A stretch of DNA of 23,572 nt, taken from the NCBI GenBank assembly GCA_017608725.1, contig JAFCFG010000013.1, positions 1 to 23,572 on the forward strand. The letters are read 5' to 3'. Numbering within the stretch: the first letter of the stretch is position 1; each line of letters starts with the position of its first letter. The notes under the pieces were generated by a model. It was not told the DNA's origin. It made no database searches and saw only the letters and a list, made by a program, of their open reading frames with translations. The DNA comes from Candidatus Iainarchaeum sp. (GTDB lineage Archaea > Iainarchaeota > Iainarchaeia > Iainarchaeales > GCA-2688035). Positions 7,701 through 15,209 of this stretch are shown here, in pieces. A program made the position numbers and the translations under genes.

Positions 7701-10020
7701 AAGAATACTGTTAAGCGGCAGTGACATTGCCTCGGAACACGTTGCAGATGAGCTGATGCGGCAGGTAGCGCACGCGAGCTGGGAAACCGAGCCGGCGGGT
7801 GACGCGAATGGCACTGCAATAGAGTTTGCTAAGAGCAGTTTCATGAGTTCAACCCCACCAGTTGGTTTTGATGGGAACATGGCGCCGTTTTTTGACACTC
7901 TTACAGGAGTGGAAACAGGGGAGCCTCTTGGGTACATCGGGGACAGGGTGGTGATGACTTATTCGCATAGCCTTGACACTAACTCGAAAACTGTTTTCAG
8001 TGCTGTTGCGTTGAGTGCTTTGGAGGAAATAGCCAGGGAACAGTTCGTTGGCAAAGTTCTGGACTGGTTGTTTGAGACTTCTACGCCGGGCGGAATACTG
8101 CACCTCACGGAAATGCCGGCATACGAAAAGGAACAACCGTACTACAGCGGTGCTGCTGCAGCGGAAATGATTCTTGACTATGTGAGGCTTGCTGCCGGCC
8201 AGCCTGACCTCAACCAGGACGAGCTTTACTCGTACGGCCTGCTGTTCAAGCTGCCGGAGAACGCTGGAATCCTTGAGCTTGATGCTGATGCAATGGATGC
8301 AGTGCTGGGTCATTTTGACCCGTATGATTTGATTGTCAGTAATTCCTTTGATATGTACGATTCTCTTGAAGACGGCAATCCTTATCAGGGTTACAACTAC
8401 ACGGTTGACACGCATGACAACGTAACCGAGTATATGAGGGAGATAGCACACTGGATGGCCTGGCCTGTTCCGCAGGAGGCCTGGTGGGTGCAGCCAGTTG
8501 AATTAGTGGCAGAGCCGAACACTCCAGCAGCACTGCCAATATACGGGGATTATAATCATTGGGTTGTTTTGAATGGTTTTGCTGCAAGCGGTAACCCTGT
8601 TCCGGACCCGTACGGCGACCCATGGCAAACAGCAGACATTACAATGTTTGGTTTCTGGCTGACTGACCCTGCAGCAGGCGGCATAGGAAAGCATGTTTAT
8701 GTTACGGCAGCAGATGCAAACGCAGTATACTTCCGGCCAATGAGCACGAGCGATTTGTACAGCGGCAAATACTTGCAGGTTGCGGAGCCGCCTGCTATTC
8801 CTCCGGAGGGTCTGCCTGAGGGAATGGAGACTGAAAGTAGGGCAAAGACAGAGATTGCGCAACCCGTTTCAGACTTGGGTAATTTGGAGTTTGTGGGTGC
8901 TGAAACAAAGGCCGGGGGAGCAGAGGCAGAGCCTTTGATGACTGCGATGGGCAGCGATTTAACAGGCACTGGTGTTGGGAAAGAGGGCTGGAGGGACATT
9001 GTTGACAGGCACCTGCTTGCGGACGCTGAAGCGGTTGCTGCATTCGACAGCGCGCTGGCAGGCGAACCTGTTCTGGTGAAAAGGCTTGACAACAACTCAG
9101 AATACTACCTGATTCCGTTCAACAAAATTGAGGAGAGATGGCAGCACTTGCTCGAGCGCTGGCCAGGCTTGCTGCAATGGCTGACAAGATACAGGCCGAG
9201 CACGACAGGCGTGATAATGCTTGACGCGGGCGACGGGCACTTCAGGCAGGCTTCCTGGACAGAAGAGCCTGTGAACTACCTGCCAGTAACAGAAAGCCAG
9301 GCAATCTACCTCGCGAGGAGGGCTAGCTGGGAGCAAAACAAAAAATGGCCCAATGCCAGGGACACAAAAGCATTGCTTTCCTGGCAGCCCGGCAGGCACT
9401 CTGCTTCACCTTTCAATCCTTACTGGGTTGTTGAGCTGGGCAGAGAAACCTGGGTTGTAACGCAGGAAGGAAAAGCAGAAAAAATTGCAGACCAGGAACC
9501 AGAAATAAAGCTTTTGGAGCCGGCTGACAAAGAGGAAATCATCGAACAAACAGCCTTCAAATGGGAAGGCACAGGCTTCAGCTACTACAGGCTCTACGTT
9601 TCACAGGACGCAGAGTTCTCAGCGGGAAAATACTTGGCCATTGGAGGCGCAATAAGAGCAAACGAACTGCCCATTAGCAGGTATTTCATGCAATTGCTAT
9701 CTCTTGAAACAAGGGACGAAGACAAGATACTGCACTGGAAAGTGGTTGGCTACAACGGAGCAGAGAAAACAGAAAGCAGCGTGCAGTCGTTCACAATAAA
9801 GCAGCCCGAAAGCCCGAAACTGCAATGCCTGGAACAGCCCGTGAACAAGAACTACGCGTTCAGCTGGAGCAGGGGAGAATACTCGGCATTCTACCTGCAG
9901 CTGGGATACGACAAAGAGTTTGCAAGGGGAACATACACCCAAATAACTGCAAAAACAAGCCCACAAAATCAACGAAGCCACTGTAAAAGCATTATACAAA
10001 GAAACCGGCGAGAGGTATAA
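4777..10020 (+). CDS. Giant secreted subtilisin-like serine protease (S8) with accessory domains; 3' end disrupted
   Basis: The 1747-residue ORF starts at an ATG overlapping the RDD stop. It has a signal peptide (1-21), an I9-like inhibitory propeptide (~81-147), then a subtilase domain (~155-425) with catalytic Asp175 (VLDTGIDG), His207 (HGTHVAG) and Ser373 (GTSMSAP), and oxyanion Asn297. It should therefore be an active endopeptidase outside the cell. Ig/CARDB-like beta domains (~450-885) follow, then a Rossmann-like, glutamine-amidotransferase-type domain (~890-1100, NILLVAGDTG), a C39-peptidase-like domain (~1105-1340) with Ser1124 where Cys is expected and His1261 (HWVVLNG), a linker, a ~1475-1570 segment, and two FN3-like domains. 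The second FN3 domain (~1685 on) breaks off near residue 1727; the last ~20 residues are out-of-frame sequence from a purD fragment. The native C-terminus is therefore missing here. Confidence 0.92.
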   Translation: MNKKTILLAFFVLLLFAAVFASEPKPLDKASARQKIRPELLQVIDEAKATPLGTGVVREIGGAPLAEAPLEKAVRVSDGKVKVLLSIENKNKLNTVAGRVKAKGGTLKGKFAAGKTIVAELPLAKIEEIAADSAVIQVWPDFEVTALEEPWEQINADYAWDLGLKGKGIKVAVLDTGIDGTHPALQGKVVAAENFSTSGTEADVFGHGTHVAGIIAGSGVVQGVAPEAMLLNGKVLNDSGSGTASSVIAGINWAIEQGAGVINLSLGAPIAETDTPLNQAVRDAIAHGVVVVAAAGNCGSSCSGSSCSGFVGVTMPGNTAEAITVGAVDFGNTAACFSGSSVIGSEIKPDLTAPGVGIVSSVPGGTEAKSGTSMSAPFASGAAALLLQQHAGYSPQEVRGLLEQTALDLGVEGEDAVYGWGLLDLSGMDSNVDLSPDQNAWEPPDDNRGVDVNFAESEFTFSGPGTINKKTTGNFSVWHAGAAEQSVEGQSLDTVDTIVEFIVLNEFGDVVDRHFEGPKEYHPDSMLSFDYGWMPERTGDFTVRATVFREGVASSGVAPADVRAATAEKSVKVTVPGDMLQINSLAVPGRIEQGTSAAFSLNVTNNGYLDESVIAEIRFADEEKNIFKVVASQAMQVPIGQTTEINLNALVDLPDANYAVTGILYFEDRNVSSEQQATVFFPANCQAQNLIIPASIEAGGNLTGTIEFANITDLDAQPLFFGSVLDGNEAVGQIFFDGNTVEAGTARQYPFNWKADATPRPYTLRFDVQYNGNSTQIEEGFNVVDTTPPAIIAVNFSGDVVQNQFNPIQVIASDETGVAQVKVEVQMIGGSNYLLELAQTGFDRNSEWSTAFAETGETGRYLLHPVVTDGYGNQAPGPIFEFAVREMPAQCDGKNILLVAGDTGFTLDQNGFQWMEELEQERECTQLWKKSLHGAPTLSYLQKFDAVIWATGNRFGESVDANDSQLLVGYANAGGRILLSGSDIASEHVADELMRQVAHASWETEPAGDANGTAIEFAKSSFMSSTPPVGFDGNMAPFFDTLTGVETGEPLGYIGDRVVMTYSHSLDTNSKTVFSAVALSALEEIAREQFVGKVLDWLFETSTPGGILHLTEMPAYEKEQPYYSGAAAAEMILDYVRLAAGQPDLNQDELYSYGLLFKLPENAGILELDADAMDAVLGHFDPYDLIVSNSFDMYDSLEDGNPYQGYNYTVDTHDNVTEYMREIAHWMAWPVPQEAWWVQPVELVAEPNTPAALPIYGDYNHWVVLNGFAASGNPVPDPYGDPWQTADITMFGFWLTDPAAGGIGKHVYVTAADANAVYFRPMSTSDLYSGKYLQVAEPPAIPPEGLPEGMETESRAKTEIAQPVSDLGNLEFVGAETKAGGAEAEPLMTAMGSDLTGTGVGKEGWRDIVDRHLLADAEAVAAFDSALAGEPVLVKRLDNNSEYYLIPFNKIEERWQHLLERWPGLLQWLTRYRPSTTGVIMLDAGDGHFRQASWTEEPVNYLPVTESQAIYLARRASWEQNKKWPNARDTKALLSWQPGRHSASPFNPYWVVELGRETWVVTQEGKAEKIADQEPEIKLLEPADKEEIIEQTAFKWEGTGFSYYRLYVSQDAEFSAGKYLAIGGAIRANELPISRYFMQLLSLETRDEDKILHWKVVGYNGAEKTESSVQSFTIKQPESPKLQCLEQPVNKNYAFSWSRGEYSAFYLQLGYDKEFARGTYTQITAKTSPQNQRSHCKSIIQRNRREV

Positions 10021-10117
10021 GGGAATAATCTACGGCGGATTCATGCTCACAAAAAAAGGGGTAAAATTACTAGAGTACAATGCACGGTTCGGCGACCCGC
10101 CAAAAAAGCCGGAATGA
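9947..10117 (+). pseudogene. purD: purD (phosphoribosylamine-glycine ligase) internal fragment in another frame
   Basis: In the +2 frame relative to the subtilase, bases about 9959-10099 encode AHKINEATVKALYKETG followed by RYKGIIYGGFMLTKKG and LLEYNARFGDP. This matches the conserved ATP-grasp block of PurD (typical form: Y+G.LY.G.MLT..G.KvlE.N.RFGDPE), where the Glu and Asn bind ATP-Mg. There is a stop at 9944 upstream in this frame, and after GDP the sequence leaves the family (PPKKPE then TGA 10115-10117). Only about 50 of the ~430 residues of a PurD are present, with no start, so it cannot encode the enzyme. It overlaps the last 74 bases of the subtilase ORF and looks like the product of illegitimate recombination or an assembly join. 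Confidence 0.75.
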
Positions 10118-10172
10118 AATTCCAGTAGTGTGCTGCTGCGTAGCCGCCAATGTAATTCCGAAAGCATGTTGT

Positions 10173-11759
10173 TTATTTCCGGAGGCTGGGTTCTTGGCTT
10201 GATTCTTTGAATAAGAGTTTGCTAGTGCCCTCCATTAAATCCGCGAATTCTTTCTTTTTTGCGTGGTGTTTTGCAAATTCTACTTTCGAGCACAGGTTTA
10301 GGCATTTTTTGATTTTTTCGAGGTTTTCTGCTTTTTGTTCCTTCAGTTGTTTGAGAAGCTCTGTGTTTGTTGTCTCTTTGTCTATGCCGTGCTTGCATTG
10401 GAAGTAGTATCTTATTGCCTGTGAAACCTTTTCATAGGCGTCTTTTTTTCTTCCTTTTTGGAAGAGTTTTTCTGCCAGTGAAAGCATTTTTTTTGTTTCT
10501 TTGGCAAAGTCAACCCGCTTTTTCTGTTCCTGCGCCTGTTCTTTCACCGCCTGCTTTTTTCGTTTCTTGAAAAACTTCCTGTAAGCCAGCCATGCCAGAA
10601 AAGCAGCTACTGCTGCTATGGGCAAAAGCCACAGGGTGTTTGTTTCAGGCCTTTTTTTGTTCTCTTCAAGTGAAACGTTTCTTATAGCCCCATCTACATA
10701 GTCGGCTGTTATTTTCTTTTCCTGGCCTTGTGGGTTTTTGAATGTCGTTTCTATGGTTGTTTGGTTTTGTGTAATCTGGTTGAATGTTGTTTCCCCTTGT
10801 TTGAACCCTTGGCTTTCAAGCTGTTTCCTGTACTGCTGGTACTGCGTGTTTTTGTTCAGGGCTTGCAGCATTTTTTCCCTGTCTTCTGAGGTTTGCGTCA
10901 TTATTTCCTTCATTTCACCGTTTTCCATTCTGCCCTTTATTGTTGCTGTCTTTCCGTCAGGCGTTTGGTACAATGCTTCAAAGCTTCCTGTGTTTGCGTC
11001 AGTGGCATTAACGCTGGCTTGTTTTCGGGTATAGCCTGACTTGGCAAGCTCTTCCTGCTTTTGCTGGAATTCTTTGTTTTCTTCAAGTTTTTTTTGGAAC
11101 TCCTGTTCAATTTGCCTTTGTTCTTCGGCTTGTTTTTGTATTTGTTGTTTGATTGCCCCTGTGTTCTGGTTAAGCTGGTTGTTTTGGACCCTGTCCTGCG
11201 CCGACCGGTTTCCTTGCGTGTTTTGCTGGCTGTTAAAGCCTGTTTGTATGTTGACTGAGCTGCCGGAAGAAGAATAGGACATGCTTTGTATGCTTGTGCC
11301 ATTGCATTGGTATATTGTTGTTATGCCTTGTGCTTGCCCCTGCTGTGCTTGGGACTCAGCCACTTCTACTGAAAGGGTGTTGGATTTCACCGTTTCTTCT
11401 TTGCCTGTTTCTGGGTTGGTGTAGGTTATTTCTGCTGCCTCCAAATCATATGCCCCACCTGCAAAGGGGGTTATTGGGCCGTATTGCAGGACTGTTTTTT
11501 TGTCTGCTGGCAAAGTTTTTTCAGCGCACTGTATATCAAAGCCGTTGTTGCCGAACACGGTTTTGTCAACGATTTTTATTGGCAGTTCCCTTCCAAACGG
11601 GTTTTCAAAGTCAAGCAACACATTGACCTCGTCCCCTGTTTTTATGTCTTGTTTGTCAAGTTGTTTTTTTACAGCTAACTGTCCTGCCAATGCACTTTGT
11701 GTGAAGAGCAAGAGAAAAAGGGCTGCTAGTACAATAATTTTTTTCCCAGTTTTTTCCAT
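10173..11759 (-). CDS. BatD-like membrane-anchored protein, Gln/Asn-rich
   Basis: This is the last gene of the MoxR/Bat operon (528 aa). A signal peptide (MEKTGKKIIVLAALFLLLFTQ-type, split here for length, ending SALAG near residue 26) is followed by a beta-sandwich region (~28-135) resembling the extracytoplasmic domain of BatD proteins. Then comes a long Gln/Asn/Lys-rich, probably coiled or disordered region (~140-365), a transmembrane helix (~372-392, LWLLPIAAVAAFLAWLAY), a basic stretch, and a cytosolic helical domain (~400-528) with a KGRKKDAYEKVSQAIRYYFQ motif resembling the tail domain of BatD-like proteins. Its ATG directly follows the TGA of the VWA gene. The Bat operons are linked to assembly or folding of envelope complexes; the exact role in archaea is unknown. 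Confidence 0.75.
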   Translation of the reverse strand: MEKTGKKIIVLAALFLLLFTQSALAGQLAVKKQLDKQDIKTGDEVNVLLDFENPFGRELPIKIVDKTVFGNNGFDIQCAEKTLPADKKTVLQYGPITPFAGGAYDLEAAEITYTNPETGKEETVKSNTLSVEVAESQAQQGQAQGITTIYQCNGTSIQSMSYSSSGSSVNIQTGFNSQQNTQGNRSAQDRVQNNQLNQNTGAIKQQIQKQAEEQRQIEQEFQKKLEENKEFQQKQEELAKSGYTRKQASVNATDANTGSFEALYQTPDGKTATIKGRMENGEMKEIMTQTSEDREKMLQALNKNTQYQQYRKQLESQGFKQGETTFNQITQNQTTIETTFKNPQGQEKKITADYVDGAIRNVSLEENKKRPETNTLWLLPIAAVAAFLAWLAYRKFFKKRKKQAVKEQAQEQKKRVDFAKETKKMLSLAEKLFQKGRKKDAYEKVSQAIRYYFQCKHGIDKETTNTELLKQLKEQKAENLEKIKKCLNLCSKVEFAKHHAKKKEFADLMEGTSKLLFKESSQEPSLRK

Positions 11760-12341
11760 TCACACCACCACCCTGAATTTCCCGTATATAAGGTAAATGT
11801 TGGCAAGCAGCACTGCTAGTGCCATTGCAAAGAACCATTCTTTTATGCTTGTGTCTTCCCATTCCCTTTCAATGTTTTCCCCAATGCTCTTGTATATTTC
11901 ATTTAAAGTGTTTTCATTAACTGACTTGTAGTAACTGCCCCCTGTTTCACTTGCAATTATTTTAAGTGTTTGCTCGTCAAGCTCTGCATACTGGGGCCTG
12001 CCAAAAAAGTCATAACCTAAAACAACAGGTTCCTCTGAGCCAAGGCCCACTGTATGGACCTGAATGTTGTTTGTTTTTGCGAATTCTATTGCCTCTTTTG
12101 GGCTGATAACCCCTGCATTGTTGACGCCATCGCTTAGAAGAATTACAACCTTTCTTTTGTTTGGAATTGACGTTGCCATGTCTATGGCAAGGCCTAAACC
12201 ATCGCCTATTGCTGTTCTGCCGTCTTTTTGCTGTATGGCGTTGAGTTTCTCAAGCGCTTTTTGCTTGAATGGCGTGAGATAGGCTGCTGTTGTTGCCCCT
12301 GATTCAAAGATGACTATCCCAATGTTGTCTTTTGGCTGCAA
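11760..12341 (-). pseudogene. BatA-like VWA membrane protein, C-terminal fragment (split gene)
   Basis: About 193 residues continue the VWA fold of a BatA-type protein: SLQPKDNIGIVIFES, then DGRTAIGDGL (the MIDAS threonine region), VVILLSDGVNNAG (the MIDAS aspartate) and a C-terminal transmembrane helix (EWFFAMALAVLLANIYLIYG). In this frame there is no proper start: the only initiator is a TTG (12339-12341) inside a conserved helix, and the frame reads back into ATLINSL before it. The N-terminal piece is in the next frame upstream (12350-12655). Together they would give ~294 residues against roughly 315-330 for intact relatives, so about 20 residues and the frame have been lost. As it stands this piece is not expected to be translated efficiently. 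Confidence 0.8.
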
Positions 12342-12349
12342 GCTGTTTA

Positions 12350-12655
12350 TCAGGGTTGCTGGCCTGAATCATCTATGACAAGCACTGCGTTTACACCTTC
12401 TTTTTCTGTCAGCAGGGGGATTCTTGGGTCTGCAAGCCCAATTATGGTTAAGGTTGCGGTTGCTGCCATGAGGATGAATGGCAAGTGCATTCTCAGGAAT
12501 GTTTTTTTTGCCGAGGCCTGTTTTATTATCCCAAGGGAACTGAATTTCAAAGCAGCTTTTTTCTTTTTGTGCTGGTGCGCCCTGTAGAGAAGCACTGCAA
12601 TGGGAACAATCAACAGGAGGAGCAACAGCATGGGTTCTCCAAAGTTCAGGGGCAT
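12350..12655 (-). pseudogene. BatA-like VWA membrane protein, N-terminal fragment (split gene)
   Basis: This 101-residue piece has the BatA N-terminus: MPLNFGEPMLLLLLLIVPIAV (first transmembrane helix), a basic KKKKAALKFSSLG loop, a second helix (FILMAATATLTIIGLADPRI) and the first VWA strand VNAVLVIDDSG. A normal protein would continue with the MIDAS motif DxSGSM; here it reads DDSGQQP and stops. The start ATG (12655) overlaps the end of the DUF58 gene by 10 bases and has a GGAGGG Shine-Dalgarno, so translation should begin. The break is an out-of-frame deletion of perhaps 60 bases at about 12350-12362. It is either a real loss of function or a sequence error. Confidence 0.8.
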
Positions 12656-13536
12656 TGGGCAGCCCTCCTTTTTTCCCTCAAGGCAAAGAATTTTCTCAGT
12701 GGAATGTAAAAGGGCTCTCCTGTGTGAACCTTTATAAAGTCAACCTTGATTTTTTTCAGTTTTTTAAACAATGCATTATTTTTTTCTTTTACTTTGCTTT
12801 TGTAGGTTTCCCTAAATTTTTCGTCTGATGTGTTAACCATTAACTGTTCGCCTGTTTCCTCGTCCTCCAAAAAGACATAGCCTGCATCCGGAATCTGCTC
12901 TTCTACTGGATCAGACAGGCTTACCAGTATTGGGTCATGTTTTCTTTTGAGATGCTTTAGTGGCTTTTCAAAGTCTTTGGATATGCAGTCTGATATTATG
13001 AATAGGATGCTTCTTTTTTTGATGATGTTGTTTAGCTGTGCCAGGGCATAGCCAATATCTGTTTTTCTGCTTTCAGGCGAATAGTATATCAGGTCCCTTA
13101 GCAGCTTCAGAACGTGTTTTCTTCCCTTTCTTGGCTTCACAAACTTTTCGATTTTGTCCGTGAACAAACACAGGCCAATGTTGTCATTGTTTTTTATTGC
13201 CGCAAACATTATTGAGGCAGCTATTTCAAAGCCTGTTTCCTTTTTGCTTTTTTCTTTGCCAAACTCGCCGCTTCCGGAAACATCAAAAACTATGTATACG
13301 TTAAGGTCTCTTTCCTCTGTGAATTCTTTTACAAAGGGCTGGTTGAATCTTGCTGTAACGTTCCAGTCTATTGACCTTATGTCATCTCCTGGAATGTATT
13401 CCCTTACCTCTGAGAACTCTATGCCCCTGCCCTTGAACACTGAGTGATAGCTTCCTGAAATAAGGCCTTCTACAGGCATGCTTGTTTTTAGCTCAAGTTT
13501 TTTCACTTTCCTTAGAATTTCCTTGACCTTGGGCAT
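12646..13536 (-). CDS. DUF58 family protein (VWA-like), MoxR operon
   Basis: This protein has the DUF58 signature: GRGIEFSEVREYIPGDDIRSIDWNVTAR (given as GRGIEFSEVREYIPGDD then RSIDWNVTAR), followed by a VWA-like strand VYIVFDVSGSGEFG and later ILFIISDC. These proteins are encoded next to MoxR ATPases almost everywhere and are taken to act with them on partner proteins. I choose the ATG at 13536 (about 296 aa) because AGGTGAGG lies a few bases before it; a GTG at 13545 is in frame but has no clear Shine-Dalgarno. It starts just after the MoxR stop, and its 3' end overlaps the BatA-like start. Cytosolic, no membrane segment. Confidence 0.9.
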   Translation of the reverse strand: MPKVKEILRKVKKLELKTSMPVEGLISGSYHSVFKGRGIEFSEVREYIPGDDIRSIDWNVTARFNQPFVKEFTEERDLNVYIVFDVSGSGEFGKEKSKKETGFEIAASIMFAAIKNNDNIGLCLFTDKIEKFVKPRKGRKHVLKLLRDLIYYSPESRKTDIGYALAQLNNIIKKRSILFIISDCISKDFEKPLKHLKRKHDPILVSLSDPVEEQIPDAGYVFLEDEETGEQLMVNTSDEKFRETYKSKVKEKNNALFKKLKKIKVDFIKVHTGEPFYIPLRKFFALREKRRAAQCP

Positions 13537-13548
13537 CGGCCTCACCTT

Positions 13549-14550
13549 TTAGGGTGCCCTTATTTTTGAGAGAACCTCTTGGATTATTTTGTCAGAGGTT
13601 ATGCCTTCTGCTTCGGCTTCGTAGGTGAGCATTATCCTGTGCCTCAGGACATCTGGTGCAATTGCTTTTATGTCTTCTGGCAGAACATAGCCTCTGCCGT
13701 CAAGCAACGCGTTTGCTTTTCCTGATAGAACTAGCCATATTGATGCCCTTGGCGAAGCCCCGTATTCTATTAGGCCGTTCATTTCCAAGCCGTATTCTTC
13801 AGGGTGTCGTGTTGCATCAACTATTTCTGCGACATAGCTTTCTATTTTTTCATCAGCGTAAATGCTTCGGTTGAACTGCTGTATTTTTGTTACTTCGCTG
13901 GCGTTCATTGCGGGCTTTAGCTTTGGCTCAACTTTTTTTGTATACCTTTGGATTATTTCTTCCTCTTCTTTTTTGTTCGGGTAGTCTATTAGCAGCTTGA
14001 ATGCAAACCTGTCAACCTGGGCTTCTGGCAGCCTGTAAGTGCCCTCTGTTTCTATTGGGTTCTGTGTTGCAAGAACAAGGAATGGCCTTTGCAGCTGAAA
14101 TGTTTCGCCGTGAATACTAACCTGCCTTTCCTGCATTGCTTCAAGCAGGGCAGACTGGACTTTTGGCGGCGCCCTGTTTATTTCGTCTGCAAGAATCAGG
14201 TTGTGGAAGACTGGCCCTTTCTGTGTTGAGAATGTTGCTTTGGTTTGGTTGTATATTTTTGTCCCTATTATGTCTGCCGGCAAAAGGTCTGGCGTAAATT
14301 GGATTCTGCAAAAGCTTGCGTTGATTGTTTCGGACAGGGTTTTTACCATAAGTGTTTTTGCTAGGCCTGGAACCCCCTCCAGCAGAACGTGGCCGTCTGC
14401 AATGAGAGCAATCACAAGCTTTTTGAGTATGTCTTCTTGCCCAACGATTGCTTTTCTGGTTTCCCCCAAAACCTTGTTGAGTTTGCTTGCATGGTTTGTT
14501 GCCTGCAGGTTAAGCTTTTCTATTTCCTGGTTTTTGCCCGTGTTTACCAC
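13549..14550 (-). CDS. MoxR family AAA+ ATPase
   Basis: This 333-residue AAA+ protein is the first gene of the operon. Walker A is GVPGLAKT, Walker B is LILADEINRAPP, followed by KVQSALLEAMQERQV (sensor-loop region) and LATQNPIETEGTYRLPEAQVDRF (sensor 1 and arginine-finger region), all diagnostic of MoxR. MoxR ATPases act as chaperone-like remodelers of their DUF58/VWA neighbours. The start is GTG 14550; no in-frame ATG lies upstream and no Shine-Dalgarno is visible, while an A-rich TATA-like element about 25-35 bp upstream suggests a leaderless or nearly leaderless transcript. Three 50-bp tandem repeats lie 58 bp upstream. Confidence 0.93.
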   Translation of the reverse strand: MVNTGKNQEIEKLNLQATNHASKLNKVLGETRKAIVGQEDILKKLVIALIADGHVLLEGVPGLAKTLMVKTLSETINASFCRIQFTPDLLPADIIGTKIYNQTKATFSTQKGPVFHNLILADEINRAPPKVQSALLEAMQERQVSIHGETFQLQRPFLVLATQNPIETEGTYRLPEAQVDRFAFKLLIDYPNKKEEEEIIQRYTKKVEPKLKPAMNASEVTKIQQFNRSIYADEKIESYVAEIVDATRHPEEYGLEMNGLIEYGASPRASIWLVLSGKANALLDGRGYVLPEDIKAIAPDVLRHRIMLTYEAEAEGITSDKIIQEVLSKIRAP

Positions 14551-14571
14551 CCAAAAAAGAACATTTGTCCG

Positions 14572-14586
14572 ATTTTTTTTTAAGTT
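14572..14586 (-). promoter_or_regulatory. Probable TATA-like box of the moxR operon
   Basis: Read on the - strand, the stretch AACTTAAAAAAAAATCGG lies about 22-36 bases before the GTG start of moxR. That is the distance expected if transcription begins at or just before the start codon, in line with the lack of a Shine-Dalgarno. Judged by position and composition only. Confidence 0.4.
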
Positions 14587-14607
14587 TTTGGTGGTGTAAC
14601 TTTTTTT

Positions 14608-14757
14608 GGTTAGAATTTACTATTTCGGGGTTTTTATAACATTCATACCAAACCGGTGGTTAGAATTTACTATTTCGGGGTTTTTATAACATTCATACCA
14701 AACCGGTGGTTAGAATTTACTATTTCGGGGTTTTTATAACATTCATACCAAACCGGT
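14608..14757. repeat. Three perfect 50-bp tandem direct repeats upstream of moxR
   Basis: The unit begins GGTTAGAATTTACTATTTCG and ends CATACCAAACCGGT; it occurs three times with exactly 50-bp period and no mismatch, and no spacer between copies. Read on the - strand each unit contains GTTATAAAAACC, a TATA-like word, so each copy could be a promoter or regulator site for moxR 58 bp away. ACCGGT at each unit end is palindromic. Perfect identity suggests a recent expansion. Confidence 0.9.
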
Positions 14758-15044
14758 GTTTTTTTCTTTTTATTGAAGATTGTGGTGTTGTTTTCTGCTC
14801 CAAAACTAATTTAATTTTTTGATTTTTTTTGTCCGGTTCAGTCCGCCCATCTCTCTTCATTCAGCTTTCTTCAAAAGAAAGCTGGCAAAGAACGTTTTCA
14901 CATTTTTCGCCAGCCCCTTTTAAAAGGCTGTCAGTGTCATCGTCAGCTCCACATACCCGGACAATAAATATTATGCCCGGACTGCTTTTTATAGGCTTTT
15001 ATCAAGCGCAGGACCCAAAAGAATTGCATTCGGTGATATCCTTC
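14758..15044. other. Non-coding stretch with hairpins between the repeats and the 54-aa gene
   Basis: I see no convincing gene here; the long + strand ORF across it (14829-15176) is low-complexity Phe/Ser-rich and overlaps the real small gene on the other strand. The stretch contains a perfect 9-bp inverted repeat AGCTTTCTT/AAGAAAGCT (14863-14883, loop CAA), a further GCTGGC/GCCAGC pair (14881-14886 and 14909-14914), a 12-bp palindrome CCTTTTAAAAGG (14916-14927) and a repeated CCCGGAC word near 14957-14985. It probably holds the 3' ends of the - strand operon's transcript and perhaps structured RNA. Confidence 0.4.
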
Positions 15045-15209
15045 TTACAGCCATTTTTGCTTTTTCTTTTTTTCTTTTTCGAATTTTTGGATTTCCTTTT
15101 CCCAGTAATGGAAGATTTCGGGGCCTTTTGCTGTCCGCTGCTTTTCCCTGTGTTCTGCAATGCGCTTGTCCAATGACTTAATTGCTTTCTTGTATTTACT
15201 CCTGCTCAT
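15045..15209 (-). CDS. Small basic protein, 54 aa, coupled to the nucleotidyltransferase
   Basis: This short ORF runs ATG 15209 to TAA 15045-15047. Its ATG immediately follows the TGA of the nucleotidyltransferase gene with no gap, and GAAAGGT just upstream can act as Shine-Dalgarno. The product begins MSRSKYKKAIKSLDKRIAEH, passes through GPEIFHYWEKEIQKFEKE and ends in a Lys-rich tail KKKKQKWL. It looks like two amphipathic helices with a heptad-like pattern and a strongly basic end, so it may bind nucleic acid or its neighbour protein. Family not recognised. The zero-gap junction argues for translational coupling. Confidence 0.65.
   Translation of the reverse strand: MSRSKYKKAIKSLDKRIAEHREKQRTAKGPEIFHYWEKEIQKFEKEKKKKQKWL

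Noticed and set aside
14608..14757. CRISPR array
   Set aside because: The 50-bp units are contiguous with no spacers, and no cas gene is nearby; a tandem repeat explains it.
14850..14990. C/D-box guide RNA on the - strand
   Set aside because: A weak GATGA and CTGA pair exists, but spacing and box quality are poor and no clear C'/D' pair was seen.
14829..15176. + strand ORF of 115 codons
   Set aside because: Phe/Ser/Leu low-complexity product, no ribosome site, and it overlaps the better supported 54-aa gene on the opposite strand.
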